Source of the DNA: Irineochytrium annulatum
Taxonomy: Eukaryota; Chytridiomycota; Chytridiomycetes; Chytridiales; Chytridiaceae
DNA: 29,764 nt
Direction: 5' to 3'
Assembly (NCBI GenBank): GCA_027600665.1
Contig: JADGJL010000237.1
Coordinates: 1-29,764, forward strand
Part shown: positions 12,001 to 22,800 of the stretch, piece after piece
Layout of the letters: each line of letters begins with the position of its first letter
Position numbering within the stretch: position 1 is the first letter of the stretch
Notes under the pieces: generated by a model
Databases searched by the model: none
The model's input: only the letters and a program-made list of their open reading frames with translations
What the model was told of the DNA's origin: nothing
Program-made: the position numbers and the translations under genes

Positions 12001-14135
12001 TTGCAAACAAGACGTACACCGGTCTCAATCTGCCATTATCGGCAACGAGCGCGGATACGATGGTGATCTTGTACGAGAAGCTAAGGGTGCATGAGAGCGA
12101 GCAGGATCAGTACGCTATCTTCGAATACTTTCCAAACTCCGGAGGTGAGAGACAATGCTTAGCACTTCCCGCTTTCTGCTTCTCTTAACCTTTTTTTTTT
12201 GGTGAACAGCCGAGGTTGAGGTTCGAGCCAACGGCCCGCGCATGTACGACATCATGTCCCGGTGGCAGAACTCGGAGATCTTTGTCTTCAAAAAGCGTAC
12301 GCCCACATCCGTGAACCGCCTCCGCGGGTCCCGAACGAGCTCGATGATGACATCGCAGCGGCCCAGCATCGCGACTATCAGCGACGAGGCCGGCAGCATC
12401 CGCCGTTCCGAGGAGAGCCTGAATGTCGTTTTGGGGACGAACCCGAAGCTTGGGAGGAAGCAGGCCAATAGGCTTACGAAGCTGGTAGAGTTTTTTGGAG
12501 TCGAGGCGCCCGTGGGAAACGGAGCGCTCGATGGGCCGAGGGTCGCGCAGAATAAGAAGGGGTTTTCTATGAAGAAGAGGAAGGATGGTGGGGCAATGGA
12601 TGAGATGTTACGACTGCTGAACATCATGGACAAGAGCGGGCGAGCGAAAAAGAAGGTCAGTATTATTTACCCGTTCAGCTGGACAGGCAACTAAGCCTGA
12701 TGTAGGATAAACACGAGTCGAGGTCCTCTTCCAAAATAGAGGGGTGGCTCTCGATGAAGAAAGGCAGCATGTTCGTGCCATCGTGGTGCTTCGTGAAGCG
12801 GAACTACCTTTACATCCACCCGTCAACCTCGAAAGACGTCGCTGCGTCCAACAACACGCCGGTGGACGTGAACCTCATCGACAGCAAAACCGATATCCTC
12901 ATGTCGGGCAAATGTGGATTCATCATCACCGTTAAGACGGGAGGGAAGTTCATGTTCATGTGCGAGACGGCCGACGACGCTCTCCGGTGGGTCGAGACGG
13001 TGCGGGCGCAGAGCAAAGGGAAGGCGGGGCAGACGGCGGAGGCGGATCTGGACGCGGAAGATGTTGGGGAGGAGGAGCCTGAGGAGGTGGAGCCGATATT
13101 GTTGGCGGAGGATGCTGTGAGGCCGGAGGACGGTGTGCAGGAGAATGCGTTGTCGATGAATGATTTCAACGTTCATAAGATTTTAGGAAGAGGGAAATAT
13201 GGAACGGTGCGGTTGCTTGCTTCATGCGTGAAAGTTATGCTAATCGCCTTTAACGCCCCGATGTTTAGGTCATGCTCTGCAGCCAAAAATCGACACAGAA
13301 GGCGTACGCCGTCAAAGTGATCGAGAAGGACGGCGCAGTCGCGGACGCGCTCCTCGAGGCCAAGATCCTCCGCACGATCACTCACCCCTTCATCGTCTCC
13401 CTCCACGCGACCTTCCAGACGCCCTCCCGCATCTACCTCATTATGGGCTACGTGAACGGCGGCGAGCTCTTCTTCCACATCACCAACTGGGGCCGCTTCT
13501 CGGAGGAGCGCGTCCGTTTTTACTCGGCCGAGATCTATCTCGCCGTTCAGGCACTCCACGACCACGGCATCGTCTACCGAGACCTGAAGCTCGAGAACAT
13601 ACTCATGGACCGGTCCGGCCACATTAAGATAACCGATTTTGGGTTGGCTAGGAGGGACGACGTACCGGACACGGACGACGCTGACATCGTCGGGACGCTG
13701 GAGTACCTCGCGCCCGAGGTCCTGGAGGGCCTTGGCACGTCCTTCGCTTCCGATTGGTGGGCATTCGGTATCGTTACGTACGAGCTCCTCTCGGCCAGCC
13801 ACCCGTTTCACGCCGAGGATAGGCAGGAGATTGTCGAGAACATCCTAATGAAGCGGCCGTCGTTTCCCGACTTCTTCGCAGCGGAGACCAAGGTGCTGCT
13901 TTCGGCACTGATCAAAAAGGATCCTGGCGCGAGGCTGGGCGGGAGGGATATCCGGGCGCAGGCGTTTTTCGCGACGATCGATTTCGAGAAGCTCGAGTCT
14001 CAGGAGATGACACCGCCGTTCTTGCCGGAGGTCGCCGATGACTTTGACGTCAGGTTCTTTGACGAGGTCTTCACGGAGGAGCCCGTCGATGCGATTGGGA
14101 ACGAGGAAGAGTTCGAGACTGTTGGCGACTTGTGA
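9027..14135 (+). CDS. Multi-RA-like, PH and AGC-family protein kinase
   Basis: Predicted Ser/Thr kinase with lipid/GTPase-sensing modules, about 1,560 aa. Exons: 9027-10681 (end uncertain), 10741-11093, 11141-11688, 11733-11776, 11824-11908, 11958-12144, 12210-12655, 12706-13206, 13269-14135. Residues 1 to about 500 are Ser/Pro-rich and disordered. Ubiquitin-fold/RA-like segments lie near 506-560 (VPVFVHDEAGTCHFYTVAP), 613-700 (ITVNLEYQGQ, LKNILMTIESVDEEERLNWA) and 899-990 (VRIYFANKTYTGLNLPL, VILYEKLRVHESEQDQYAIF). A PH domain follows (about 1117-1205; IEGWLSMKKGSMFVPSWCFV), then the kinase (from about 1259) with GRGKYGTV, AVKVIEK, YRDLKLEN, DFG and APE, so it should be active. Akt-like tail: PPFLPEVADDFDVRFFDEVF. 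The activation-loop Thr position is Asp and no hydrophobic motif follows. The start at 9027 is preferred; an in-frame ATG at 8856 would add 57 residues. The name is by domains only. Confidence 0.88.
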
Positions 14136-14728
14136 TTGCATTTTTTTCGTATCTCTTTTCGTTAAAGCGCGGTGAGGAAGCGCGCGCGGATATTCATCAC
14201 TTTTTATACCATATGAATCGTTCTCTTTTCTCCCGATTGCACGCTACTAAATAATAGAGATATCTTAGTGTTGGAACCGCTCATTCCTTTACGCCGCCAC
14301 CTCGTTCTCTATCGTGTGCAGTGCAGTCAGGGCAAATGAACACTGTGAACTATGAGAAACAGATTCTGCTACAAGGACGCAAATTAAGGTTTTAGTTTAA
14401 GGTGCTGGTAACACCGCACGCCCAACTACCTGGTTCTTCGCTAGTGTTCAAGATCCTGCAAGGCATGTTACCGAAGCACAAGGAATAAAGTTTCACCTCG
14501 TAAAAGGCCTGACCATCGTCACTCCTCAGTACTGCTCAACATTCTTTTTGCTGCAGAAGATCCCGTAAACTCGATAAGCTGGAAATACTGGGGAGCTTAC
14601 AAAGCACGGGCATCATCCAACATGTTACGTTCAAGATGAATATATTGTGCCTTCCTCGCGATTACATGACAAGGAGAAAAATAGAATTGTCCTCAACTAC
14701 AACGCATGCTTCAAAACTTCAAAGCAAA
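14136..14728. other. Intergenic, nothing recognised
   Basis: Downstream of the kinase stop codon the DNA becomes AT-richer. No open frame, repeat or RNA gene was recognised up to the weak minus-strand candidate that ends at 14729. Confidence 0.5.
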
Positions 14729-15152
14729 TCAAATACAGACATCAAAGAGAAGCGATGAGGTTGCTGCGCGTTTCCCTTTTTCTCCGACATCGCCCCCATC
14801 TTGATCGTCTGATGCCGATCCGCCAGGTCCTTCATGGTCGTTTCCCTGTGTAGTTCCGTTTTCCGTCAGAAACGATGACGATGGAGGATGCTTACCGAGG
14901 TGCCATGAGATTTTTCAGCCCGGACGGGACGGAGGAGGGTATGGAGCGGATCCATGTGAAGGAGGTCGGTTGTTGGCTTGGCGATCTGCGAGGCAAACGG
15001 CGTTAGTTAGATAGCCGTAGAAGCGCGTGCTGGGCGTGCCTGTCGCCTTGGGGGACGATGCCGAGCTCGAGGTCCCTCCCGGCGTCCGGGTCCGCGGCGC
15101 GTTTGGCGGTGGTCGGCATGGAGAAGGGGAGGGGCGGCGAGGACTCCTTCAT
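14729..15152 (-). CDS. Possible small spliced gene (unrecognised)
   Basis: Weak candidate. A start at 15152 opens MKESSPPLPFSMPTTAKRAA. Further downstream there is a plausible exon bounded by a CTAAC branch point, a CTCGCAG acceptor (exon starts near 15000) and a GTAAGC donor near 14895. A last exon follows a CAG at about 14847. Depending on phase, the last exons read either AKPTTDLLHMDPLHTLLRPV then GNDHEGPGGSASDD, ending at 14729, or FTWIRSIPSSVPSGLKNLM then MKDLADRHQTIKMGAMSEKK, ending slightly further downstream. No convincing GT donor was found for the first exon, so the model is incomplete. No family was recognised. Confidence 0.25.
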
Positions 15153-15916
15153 TATGATGTGTTTTGATTGACTGTCAAATTCGACACCTACGTTGAAGTT
15201 CCCCAGACTCCCCAAGCGTGAATGCATTACAAGTATGCGCATACAACACCAAAGCAAACGGAAAATCTACGGCAAAGATGCAAAAGCGATCATCAATAAA
15301 GCATGCGAACAACAAACATGTATGCATGTGACTGCGACAGAATTCACGCCCTAATCCTACTGTGGAAGTCGCCAAACTGAGGGTCTGATCAGCCTGGCGA
15401 GAGCACCAACCTGCGCACCTTCTCAACCCAGTTGCTCCTCAATGAGTCGGTCCTCCGTAACGAAGGGTTCCCACGTTCAAAATGATCTGCGCATGGTTTG
15501 TTCGGTCTTGTTGACAAAGTCCGATTCTGTCTTCTGTCGTAGTTCTCGGTGACCCACGATAAATTTGCGGCTGGTCTGGTTCGTGTCATTGAGCGACTTG
15601 TGGATATCCTTGGCACGATTGACGGTTGACATGCTCGCCCAAGTCTTGTGGTTGGCAGGTTGGCTGCATGCAGCACTTGACCGCTTTCACCCTTGACTTT
15701 CGCAGACGATTGGGACCTGCAATTGGGAATGGGTGGGGTTTAAATGGGGTTTTGCTATGGGTTTTTTCCTTGCTATTCTTGGTAGACACAGCCCGTATTT
15801 TGCACGTGGCTTGAAGGCTTGAAGGTATCACGGGCGGAGTCCGAAGAATCATCCATGCGGCGGAACCTCATCGCCCATCGCCGCCCATCCGCCGTCCTCT
15901 AGGCCCAACCAGTTCC
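15153..15916. other. Intergenic region upstream of the LRRC45-like gene
   Basis: About 760 bp with no supported gene. It should contain the promoter of the downstream LRR/coiled-coil gene. No TATA box, repeat or RNA gene was recognised. Short open frames here show no protein-like composition. Confidence 0.5.
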
Positions 15917-18234
15917 ATGTCCTTCAAATCCAGATATATCGAAAAATGCCGGGACCTCGGCATCGACCCGGCACGGGCCGTCACCGACCAGCTGCAGCCG
16001 CCAGACGCCGGCTCCGGGAAGCACTCGCCCGAGCCCATTCGGGAAACGATGGATCTTTCGGGACAGCGTATAGATATCAAGGTGAGTGCATTGGCGTAAC
16101 TTTCGTCTCTAATTATCGCACCTACAACCGCGCGCTAACACTGTTTACTTCCACCAGACAGTGACCGCCCTCGCCTACGCCCTTCAAAATGACGCCATCC
16201 TTACCTCCCTCTTCATGGCGGACTCCTTTCTCGGGGACGACGGCACGATCTTGATCGCCGGTGCGCTCAAAACCAACAGCTGCCTTACGACCCTGAACCT
16301 CCGGGGCAACAACATCCGGGCCGACGGGGCGCAGGCGCTCGCGCAGATGCTTAAGGTCAACACGGTCTTGACGGATTTGCTGCTGGAGTGGAACTGCGTC
16401 GGGATCTGGGAGACGGGCGTGAGGGCCTTGGCGGACGCGTTGCCGATCAATCAGAGCTTGCAGGTCTTGGACCTGAGGAACTGCAAGATAGGTCCACACG
16501 GGGCACAGTCGATTGCGTTAGGCTTGAAGCACAATACATCGCTCCAAAGACTTGGTCAGTGATGTGATTCTTGTTACAGCTTCAATTCGTACTGAATCCA
16601 GATTGCAATACTTTGGTTACATTTAGATCTTCGATGGAACAATGCCGGGCTTGTTGGAGGGAGGGCGTTCGCAGATGCGATGAAATGGAATCATGTTATT
16701 CTTCAGATCGACTTGACGGGAAACGACGTGCCTGACGATCTTCTAAGAGCAATAGGTCAGCTCCTTCATCGCCCATTTGAAATTACTTACGCCTGATTTA
16801 CGAAATCTGCCAGGCGTATCCCTCGACCGAAACAAAGACCGGCGAAACCTCTCCGAACAATCCAAAGCGCACTCCGAACACCTCTCATCAACACTCCAAG
16901 TCCTCTCGAGCGCCCACAACGCGACGATGGAGCAGCTGCTTCACAAAGTGCACGAGACGGATTCGAAGGCAATGTCACTTTCTGAAAAGCTTGCGAGGTC
17001 GCATCGGGAGCTTGAGGATGCTTTGTCTGGACGAAACAGGGCCGAGACGATGGTGCGGGAGATGGGCGAGGAGATCGCGAAGGAGAAGACGGACAGCACG
17101 AGGACGATCTCGTCGCTGCAGAGGGAGCTGGTGGTGGAGCGGGAGGTTCGTTTTGAATCTCGCGCGTGGCGCGTGAGAGAGCTTTGCTCGAGAGGGAATA
17201 GCTTGCTAAAACGGGATTTATTGCAGAAAAGGATAAAGGTCGAGGAACGGATGGAGACCGCTGTTTCGCAGGCGAACCACCGCGCTCTCGAGCTCGAGTC
17301 CTCGCTTCGGGAGATGGAGATGAAGGCCGAGGTCCTTCGGAGGGATAAGGTCATCCTGCTTGAAGAGCTCGACAAGTACAAGGAGCGGGAACGGGCGGTG
17401 GATGAGCTGCATAGGGAGACGGTCACCCGGATGAAGGCCGCGCATGCGTCGCAGCTGGAGACGCTGGCGGAGGCGAAGGAGAAGGAGATGGCGTCGAAGG
17501 AGAAGAAGCATGAGGAGCGCGTGAAGGCTTTGATGGAGAACATCCGGACGCTGGAGGAGGTTGGCAGTCCCATTTTTTTCATCATAATGTACTTAATTTT
17601 TTCGATTCAGGAAATGAACGCGCTGAAGATCAAAGCCGTCGCCGATAAGCGCCACCTGGTCGAGCACCAGGGTGAGGTCGAGTCCCAGATCCGTCGGGAC
17701 GAGGAGTCGAAGCGCCGCGAGCTTGAAGTCCACCTCGAGCAGGCCCGCCGCTCGCGTGACGAGCACGCGGCCGAGCTGTCGTCCCTCCGGCACACCGTCA
17801 AGCAACTGGAGCGCGACCGCGAGCACGAGGCTCGACGGGCTGAAGCGAGGAGGGCGGAGCTGGAAGGCGAGCTGAGGGATGCCAAGGCGCGGCATGAGGC
17901 GCAGGCGCAGGAGGTTGCGGCCGCGAAGCAGCGGGCTGCGGAGTTGCACGCGGCGCAGATCGGGAAGCTGGAGTTGGATCTGAGCAGGGCGAGGGAGGAG
18001 GCAGCCCGAATCAAGTCTCAATTGACGGAGGTGGAGGAGGCTAGCAAAGCGGCGCTGCTGCAGCGGGACGGGACCATTGCGAGGCTGAGGGTGGACTTGC
18101 AGAGGTGCAGGGAGGAGCTGGAGGATGAGGTCGAGGGGCAAAATTTGAGGATGGCGGAGCTTTCAAGCCAGATTCAAAACTTGCTCGCGTCGAGAAGGAT
18201 CAGGGCGAGGTCGGTGTCGCCATCCCATGCATAG
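15917..18234 (+). CDS. LRRC45: LRRC45-like leucine-rich-repeat coiled-coil centrosomal protein
   Basis: In animals LRRC45 is a centrosome-linker and distal-appendage protein needed for early ciliogenesis. Exons: 15917-16081, 16158-16554, 16627-16755, 16814-17145, 17227-17559 and 17611-18234, giving 659 aa (human 670). The N-terminus (SRYIEKCRDLGIDPARAV) resembles the human start. Residues about 56-230 hold ribonuclease-inhibitor-type LRRs: TLNLRGNNIRADGAQALAQM, LLEWNCVGIW, LDLRNCKIGPHGA, DLRWNNAGLVGGRAFADAM, DLTGNDVPDDLLRAI. The DLRWNN and DLxGNxxPxDxLRA blocks fit this family specifically. Residues about 245-640 are an Arg/Glu-rich coiled coil, and the end RARSVSPSHA recalls the human VRTLSPPK tail. 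Introns 4 (17146-17226) and 5 (17560-17610) are multiples of three without stops. I removed them because they have branch and acceptor signals and would break the coiled coil. Confidence 0.9.
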
Positions 18235-19844
18235 ATGGTTCGCTTCTTCTCCTTGCGTTGCGTGTTACCTGCTTTGCATTTTGCCGTAGATTTCGAATTT
18301 GCTTTGTTGTCACTCGCATGCATAATATATTATGCTTGGGTCATCCTCTACCTTCGCTTTGTGCCTCGTTCATTGCATACGACATCATTTGGAGCTTTCG
18401 ACTGTTTAGATTATGGGATTCGTGGAAGAACAATGAGGAGCAAGAAGGTATATGCGGTATTTGCGATTCCATGCTCATTAAGTGTTACGAATTCGCAAGG
18501 GCTGCGGAACCCACGGCGGTGGAGGCCGTTGATGCGGACTGCGCGCGGGAACGGCGAAAGAAGGTTGACCACAGGGATGTTGCTCGCGCTGTGTAAGGTT
18601 TCTGTCCTGCTGCCGGACGACCGCCCGGCCTACCCTTCGCCACTCACGCACAGCCTGCAACTCCTCTGCTTAGTGCCTGGAGGGGTTTACAGGGGTCTGC
18701 CGAGGTTGCCGAGCACACAGCATAGCCATGGGCGGCAGGGCGGATTCACAGTGTTTTATCACCAGGATGGTAGCGGTGGTGCGAGGGAGAGGTCGGGAGC
18801 GTCGAGGTTTATTGTTGTCGGAGAGGGAGTTGATGGTCCATGGAGCATGATGGAAGGGAGGTGCGTTTTTATAGTTGGGGAAGTAGCAGGTCTACGACCC
18901 ATTAACGATGGATGAGGTACTCTTTTATCACTTGCATGTGCTTAGTCATCCTCCCTTGCTTCTTCCACGCAAGATTTAGGAGGGTGTTGGAAGAAGGCGA
19001 GATACGCTGTAGATATCCATCAAACGATGGACGATGTACCTTCTTTTCACTTGTACTTGTGCTTGGTTATACTCATTTGGCTTCCACACAATCTTTGTGT
19101 CTCTTTCATAGACATTTTCATAAACATGTATTTTGCACCTACGCACGCTAGTACTTTACTGCTGTCCTGTCATTGGTTCTATACTTTTATTAATTTTAGT
19201 ACTGAGAACAACCGTACGCTTTTGCAGCTAGTACCTCTCATTCTGCCTTTGGATGAAGCTGGTCCTTTCCATCTCTACACTCCACAAGGACTCTATCAAC
19301 GCTCTCCTGCTTCGGTTTCTTTTATTCTGCACTAGCCAGCAGTATAACTTTGCGTCCACACAATTATATCGACTTCAAAACCCATACTCGTCATTTTCGC
19401 TATCGTCAGTCTCGCCTCCCGTCCTCTCTGATCACATAGGACCGCCCATCTGATTGGCACAATCTCTCGCAAAACTACCACTGTTATGAGACGAAGCCCC
19501 AGGCATGCCGCAACCCTTTTTTCTTCAAACCTACGTTATATTCGTACATTATCAAATATCAAGAGGTACTGCCTAGATCAATATATGCTGCATGCTGATC
19601 CAAATCGCTACCATGCAGTACGATCGCACAGAGCACAACCCGATAGTAACGCCCCACCGTGGAAACTCGCACCCGCTTCTCAGTATAAACCCTGAACATA
19701 ATACTGCAAATATGTATAACCAATCAGAGGACCTCACCTAGCCCGAACCAACGCGAAATTTTACACCCAAATCCATCAAGCGAAAAGAAAGAAGCAGCGG
19801 GGTTCCGCGCAACCGCACGGAACAGTAACCCACCAACCCACCCT
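18235..19844. other. Long intergenic region
   Basis: About 1.6 kb between the convergent ends of the LRRC45-like gene (plus) and the Argonaute gene (minus). Much of it is pyrimidine- or AT-rich and without coding character. A GC-rich patch at about 18480-18800 is open in several frames, but no consistent protein was recognised. An imperfect direct duplication lies at about 18904-18972 and 19023-19090. Confidence 0.5.
18904..19090. repeat. Imperfect direct duplication, about 119-bp spacing
   Basis: A block starting AACGATGGATGAGGTAC at 18904 reappears in diverged form at 19023 (AACGATGGACGATGTAC). The similarity continues for about 65 bp through matching pieces such as CTTTTATCACTTG versus CTTTTCACTTG and CTTCCACGCA versus CTTCCACACA. 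It looks like an old local duplication in non-coding DNA. Confidence 0.6.
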
Positions 19845-22800
19845 TCAAGCAAAAAACATCTTGTCCAAGATATCCTCCAAAGGCTCTAGGTAGCTCGCGA
19901 CCTCGTTCGCACCCGTCCCAAGGCCGACATCTGCCCGGTACGTCCTCGCGCGAGCCGCGAGGAGATGAGCGAAGTAGACGGACGCGGGGAGGGAAACGGG
20001 ACCCGTACTAGACCAGAAACAACGACGTGTCAGACCCAATCGGAAAGAAGTTGAGAGAGAAGAGGAAGGGTTGGTTGAACTTACGCCCTCGCCGAGAGGA
20101 ACGTTGTCGCGTACGACAGCTCCTGCAGATCCGAGTTCGAGAAGTCGTTCTCGTCGTACAGCACGTAGTAGTGCGCAGGTTTCGACGTGCCTTGAAGCCC
20201 CTTGTGGGAATACAGGTAAAAATTTTGTACATTGGGGCTCGTAACATCTGCATGAGTTTTGAATAAATTCAGAATTGATCGAAAGTGAAATGCGCATGTT
20301 GAGCAAGAGGCCCATACCGTGGTCGATTATCGTCCCGCTGTGAAGGTTGCCGTTCTGGTCGGCGTCGCGTGCGTTCTCCGCGAAAAAGCGAACCGGGTGC
20401 CGCTTCGACACAACGAGATACGTCAATTTGATGTTGTGCGGGCTTAAAATCTTCCGCAAGCTCTGAAAAAGTAACACAAAGCGCCGCATCAGCACTGTCG
20501 CGAAGAAGCAAACGGAGATAAACCTCTATCTCCTCCGCGCACTCGCGAAACTGGTTTTCGCCCAGACCGTCTCGGAAGAAAACGGCCCGATCGACCCGCT
20601 CGGTCACGTTGAAGAGGATTCGCCGGACAAGGTCCCCGAGCTCCGAGATCGCCTCCTGGCGCGCCGGCTGCGCCTGCAGGATGCCGCGGAACCGCGCCAT
20701 GCTGGAAAGAAGATGAAGGTAGCGATGAGGGAAAGAAGGCCACATAAATCGCGTACAAAACCCATACTCACGTGCCGTCGATCGTCCCTGTGACTCCGAC
20801 GATGGAGCCCTCCGAAGTGTTCGGTGCGGGGTGGGTGACGTCCGCACCGAGCAAGAGGGTCTTACTCGGCCTCGTCGAGCCGTCGGTCGGGTCCCTGGCG
20901 GTCATCGTCGCGCCTGCGTGGAGCATTCGGTTCACGCCGCCGAGCTTGGCGTTCACCTTCAGCGCGAGGTTCTTCGTGTACCCAGCTTTCGTCACGCGAA
21001 GTTTCTCTGCCTGTTGACGAGAAGGGGAAGGAGAATAAATGCATAAGTAGGAGCATCGTGATATCAACGCAGGCTCACCAGAAGGCACTGGGTGAGCAGC
21101 CCAAGCTGCGTTTCCGCGACCCTCTTCACCTCCGCGTAGTCGGCAGTCTAAAATGCGGTACATATAAACCACAATTAGCGAAGCAAATCAATGGCCGAAC
21201 ACTCACCGACTCAATAACGCAGAAGATGAGGTCCGGTTTTCGGTCCTGCGGCGTCGCCTCGTCCCTCCTGACGCCGAGGGCCTGACGGCGGGCGATCATC
21301 AACCGTTGCGCGACCGACAGCCCACGTTGCATCACGTAAAGGCTGGGGATGCCCGCGTCAGCCTGGATGTTCATCCCCTGCCGGCGGCAGGCTTGAAAGA
21401 TGGCCCCGATGGCGTCGCGCACCGGGCCGAGGCCAATCCGATCCGAGAAAACGGCAACAGCGAACGACAACAGAGGCGCGGGGTGAGGGAAGCCTGCAAT
21501 AAAGAATGAGATTTCAGCACGCAGATGATAAGAAGAAAGAGGTTCAAAGAACGCTCACGGTCGTTCGGCATGGTCATTCTCGGCTCCTGCAGCCGACGCG
21601 CTGAGACCTTGACGAGTTGGTCGTCAACCTTCGTCGACCACCCTTTCAGCAATTCGTTATCGATAGCGCCGCCGAACAGCTTCCTGCAACCAACGAGCTT
21701 CACCTTTAGAATCGCCTAACTACACGACAAATGCATAAGTCCGAAGCGAAAGGCCCACCTACGCCCTTCCTCGATCTTTTCCATCCTCCTGCGCGGCTGA
21801 AGGGACGCCATTCGGAGCATAGCGTCGACCTGCCTCTGGTCGAGCTTCCCCATGACCCGCTGGCCTTCCTTGACCGTACAAAAGTCCAGCGGCACATAGG
21901 TCTTGTCGATCGCCGACCTCTTCCCCCTCACCTCGACGAGCGGGAGGTTCGGGTCGACACGAGCGCCGTACGCCTCGTAGAGATACTGAGCAACGCTCTT
22001 ACGTTGGCCGCCGACGTCGATAAAATGAAACTGCGGCCGGGGCCCCAAACCGATGATACGGTAAGAAAGGCGGCCCGAGCCGCGGTAGTTGATCGTTATT
22101 AAGAGGCCTTCGAGCGCGGTCGCGAGCCTGTCAAACGCCGGGTTTCCAGGCATCAAGTCGCGGATATTGCGAACACCTCGGACGTCACGAACGTGATTCT
22201 CGAGCGAATCCGCGCGACGGAACGCTGTGGCAGCGATGTCCACGTTAAACCGCAGGCCCCTCTCGGTCACCTGCCAAGGAGAGAAGAGGGTCAGCAAAAT
22301 GCTTAACTCACACAAGTAGCCAGACTGAAGAATTATAAAAGTACACCTTAACGGCTTGTTTCCATCCAAGCACGCCGATGTTCCCCGTCCCCGATCCCAG
22401 CGGCGTCGGCTCGTCGTTAACGGCAAAAAACGCGGCGTTCGACGCCCTCTTCGCGAACGCCGCGAGCTCCGACGAGTTCTTCGGCGTCGCGAGCAGGAGC
22501 ACGTCGATGGCTTGTAGCGCGTCACGAGGCAGGTCCGACTCCTGGCCGCGGATGTATCGCATAATGACGGCGGTGTCGAGCGCCGCGGGCTCGCCGATAA
22601 GATCGACGCGAAAGCCGGGCCTAGGAGCAAGGTTTGAGTGCCTACAGCATTGGCCACGGGTAGAAGCAAACAAAGCAATCACCTGTTCGGCTGCAGCACG
22701 ATCGTCGAGGATACCGGGACGTTTGCGAGTTCGCATGGCGAAAACACCATCTTCACTCCATCAAAGATCAACAGCGCGGCCACCCCCAACCCCTTCTCCA

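Noticed and set aside
13173..13811. Minus-strand 212-codon open frame opposite the kinase domain
   Set aside because: It overlaps exons with clear kinase motifs on the plus strand; the antisense product looks like no protein I know.
17560..17610. Apparent transmembrane segment inside the coiled-coil protein
   Set aside because: It is encoded by a GT...AG intron of 51 nt that happens to be in frame; splicing it out restores a continuous coiled coil.
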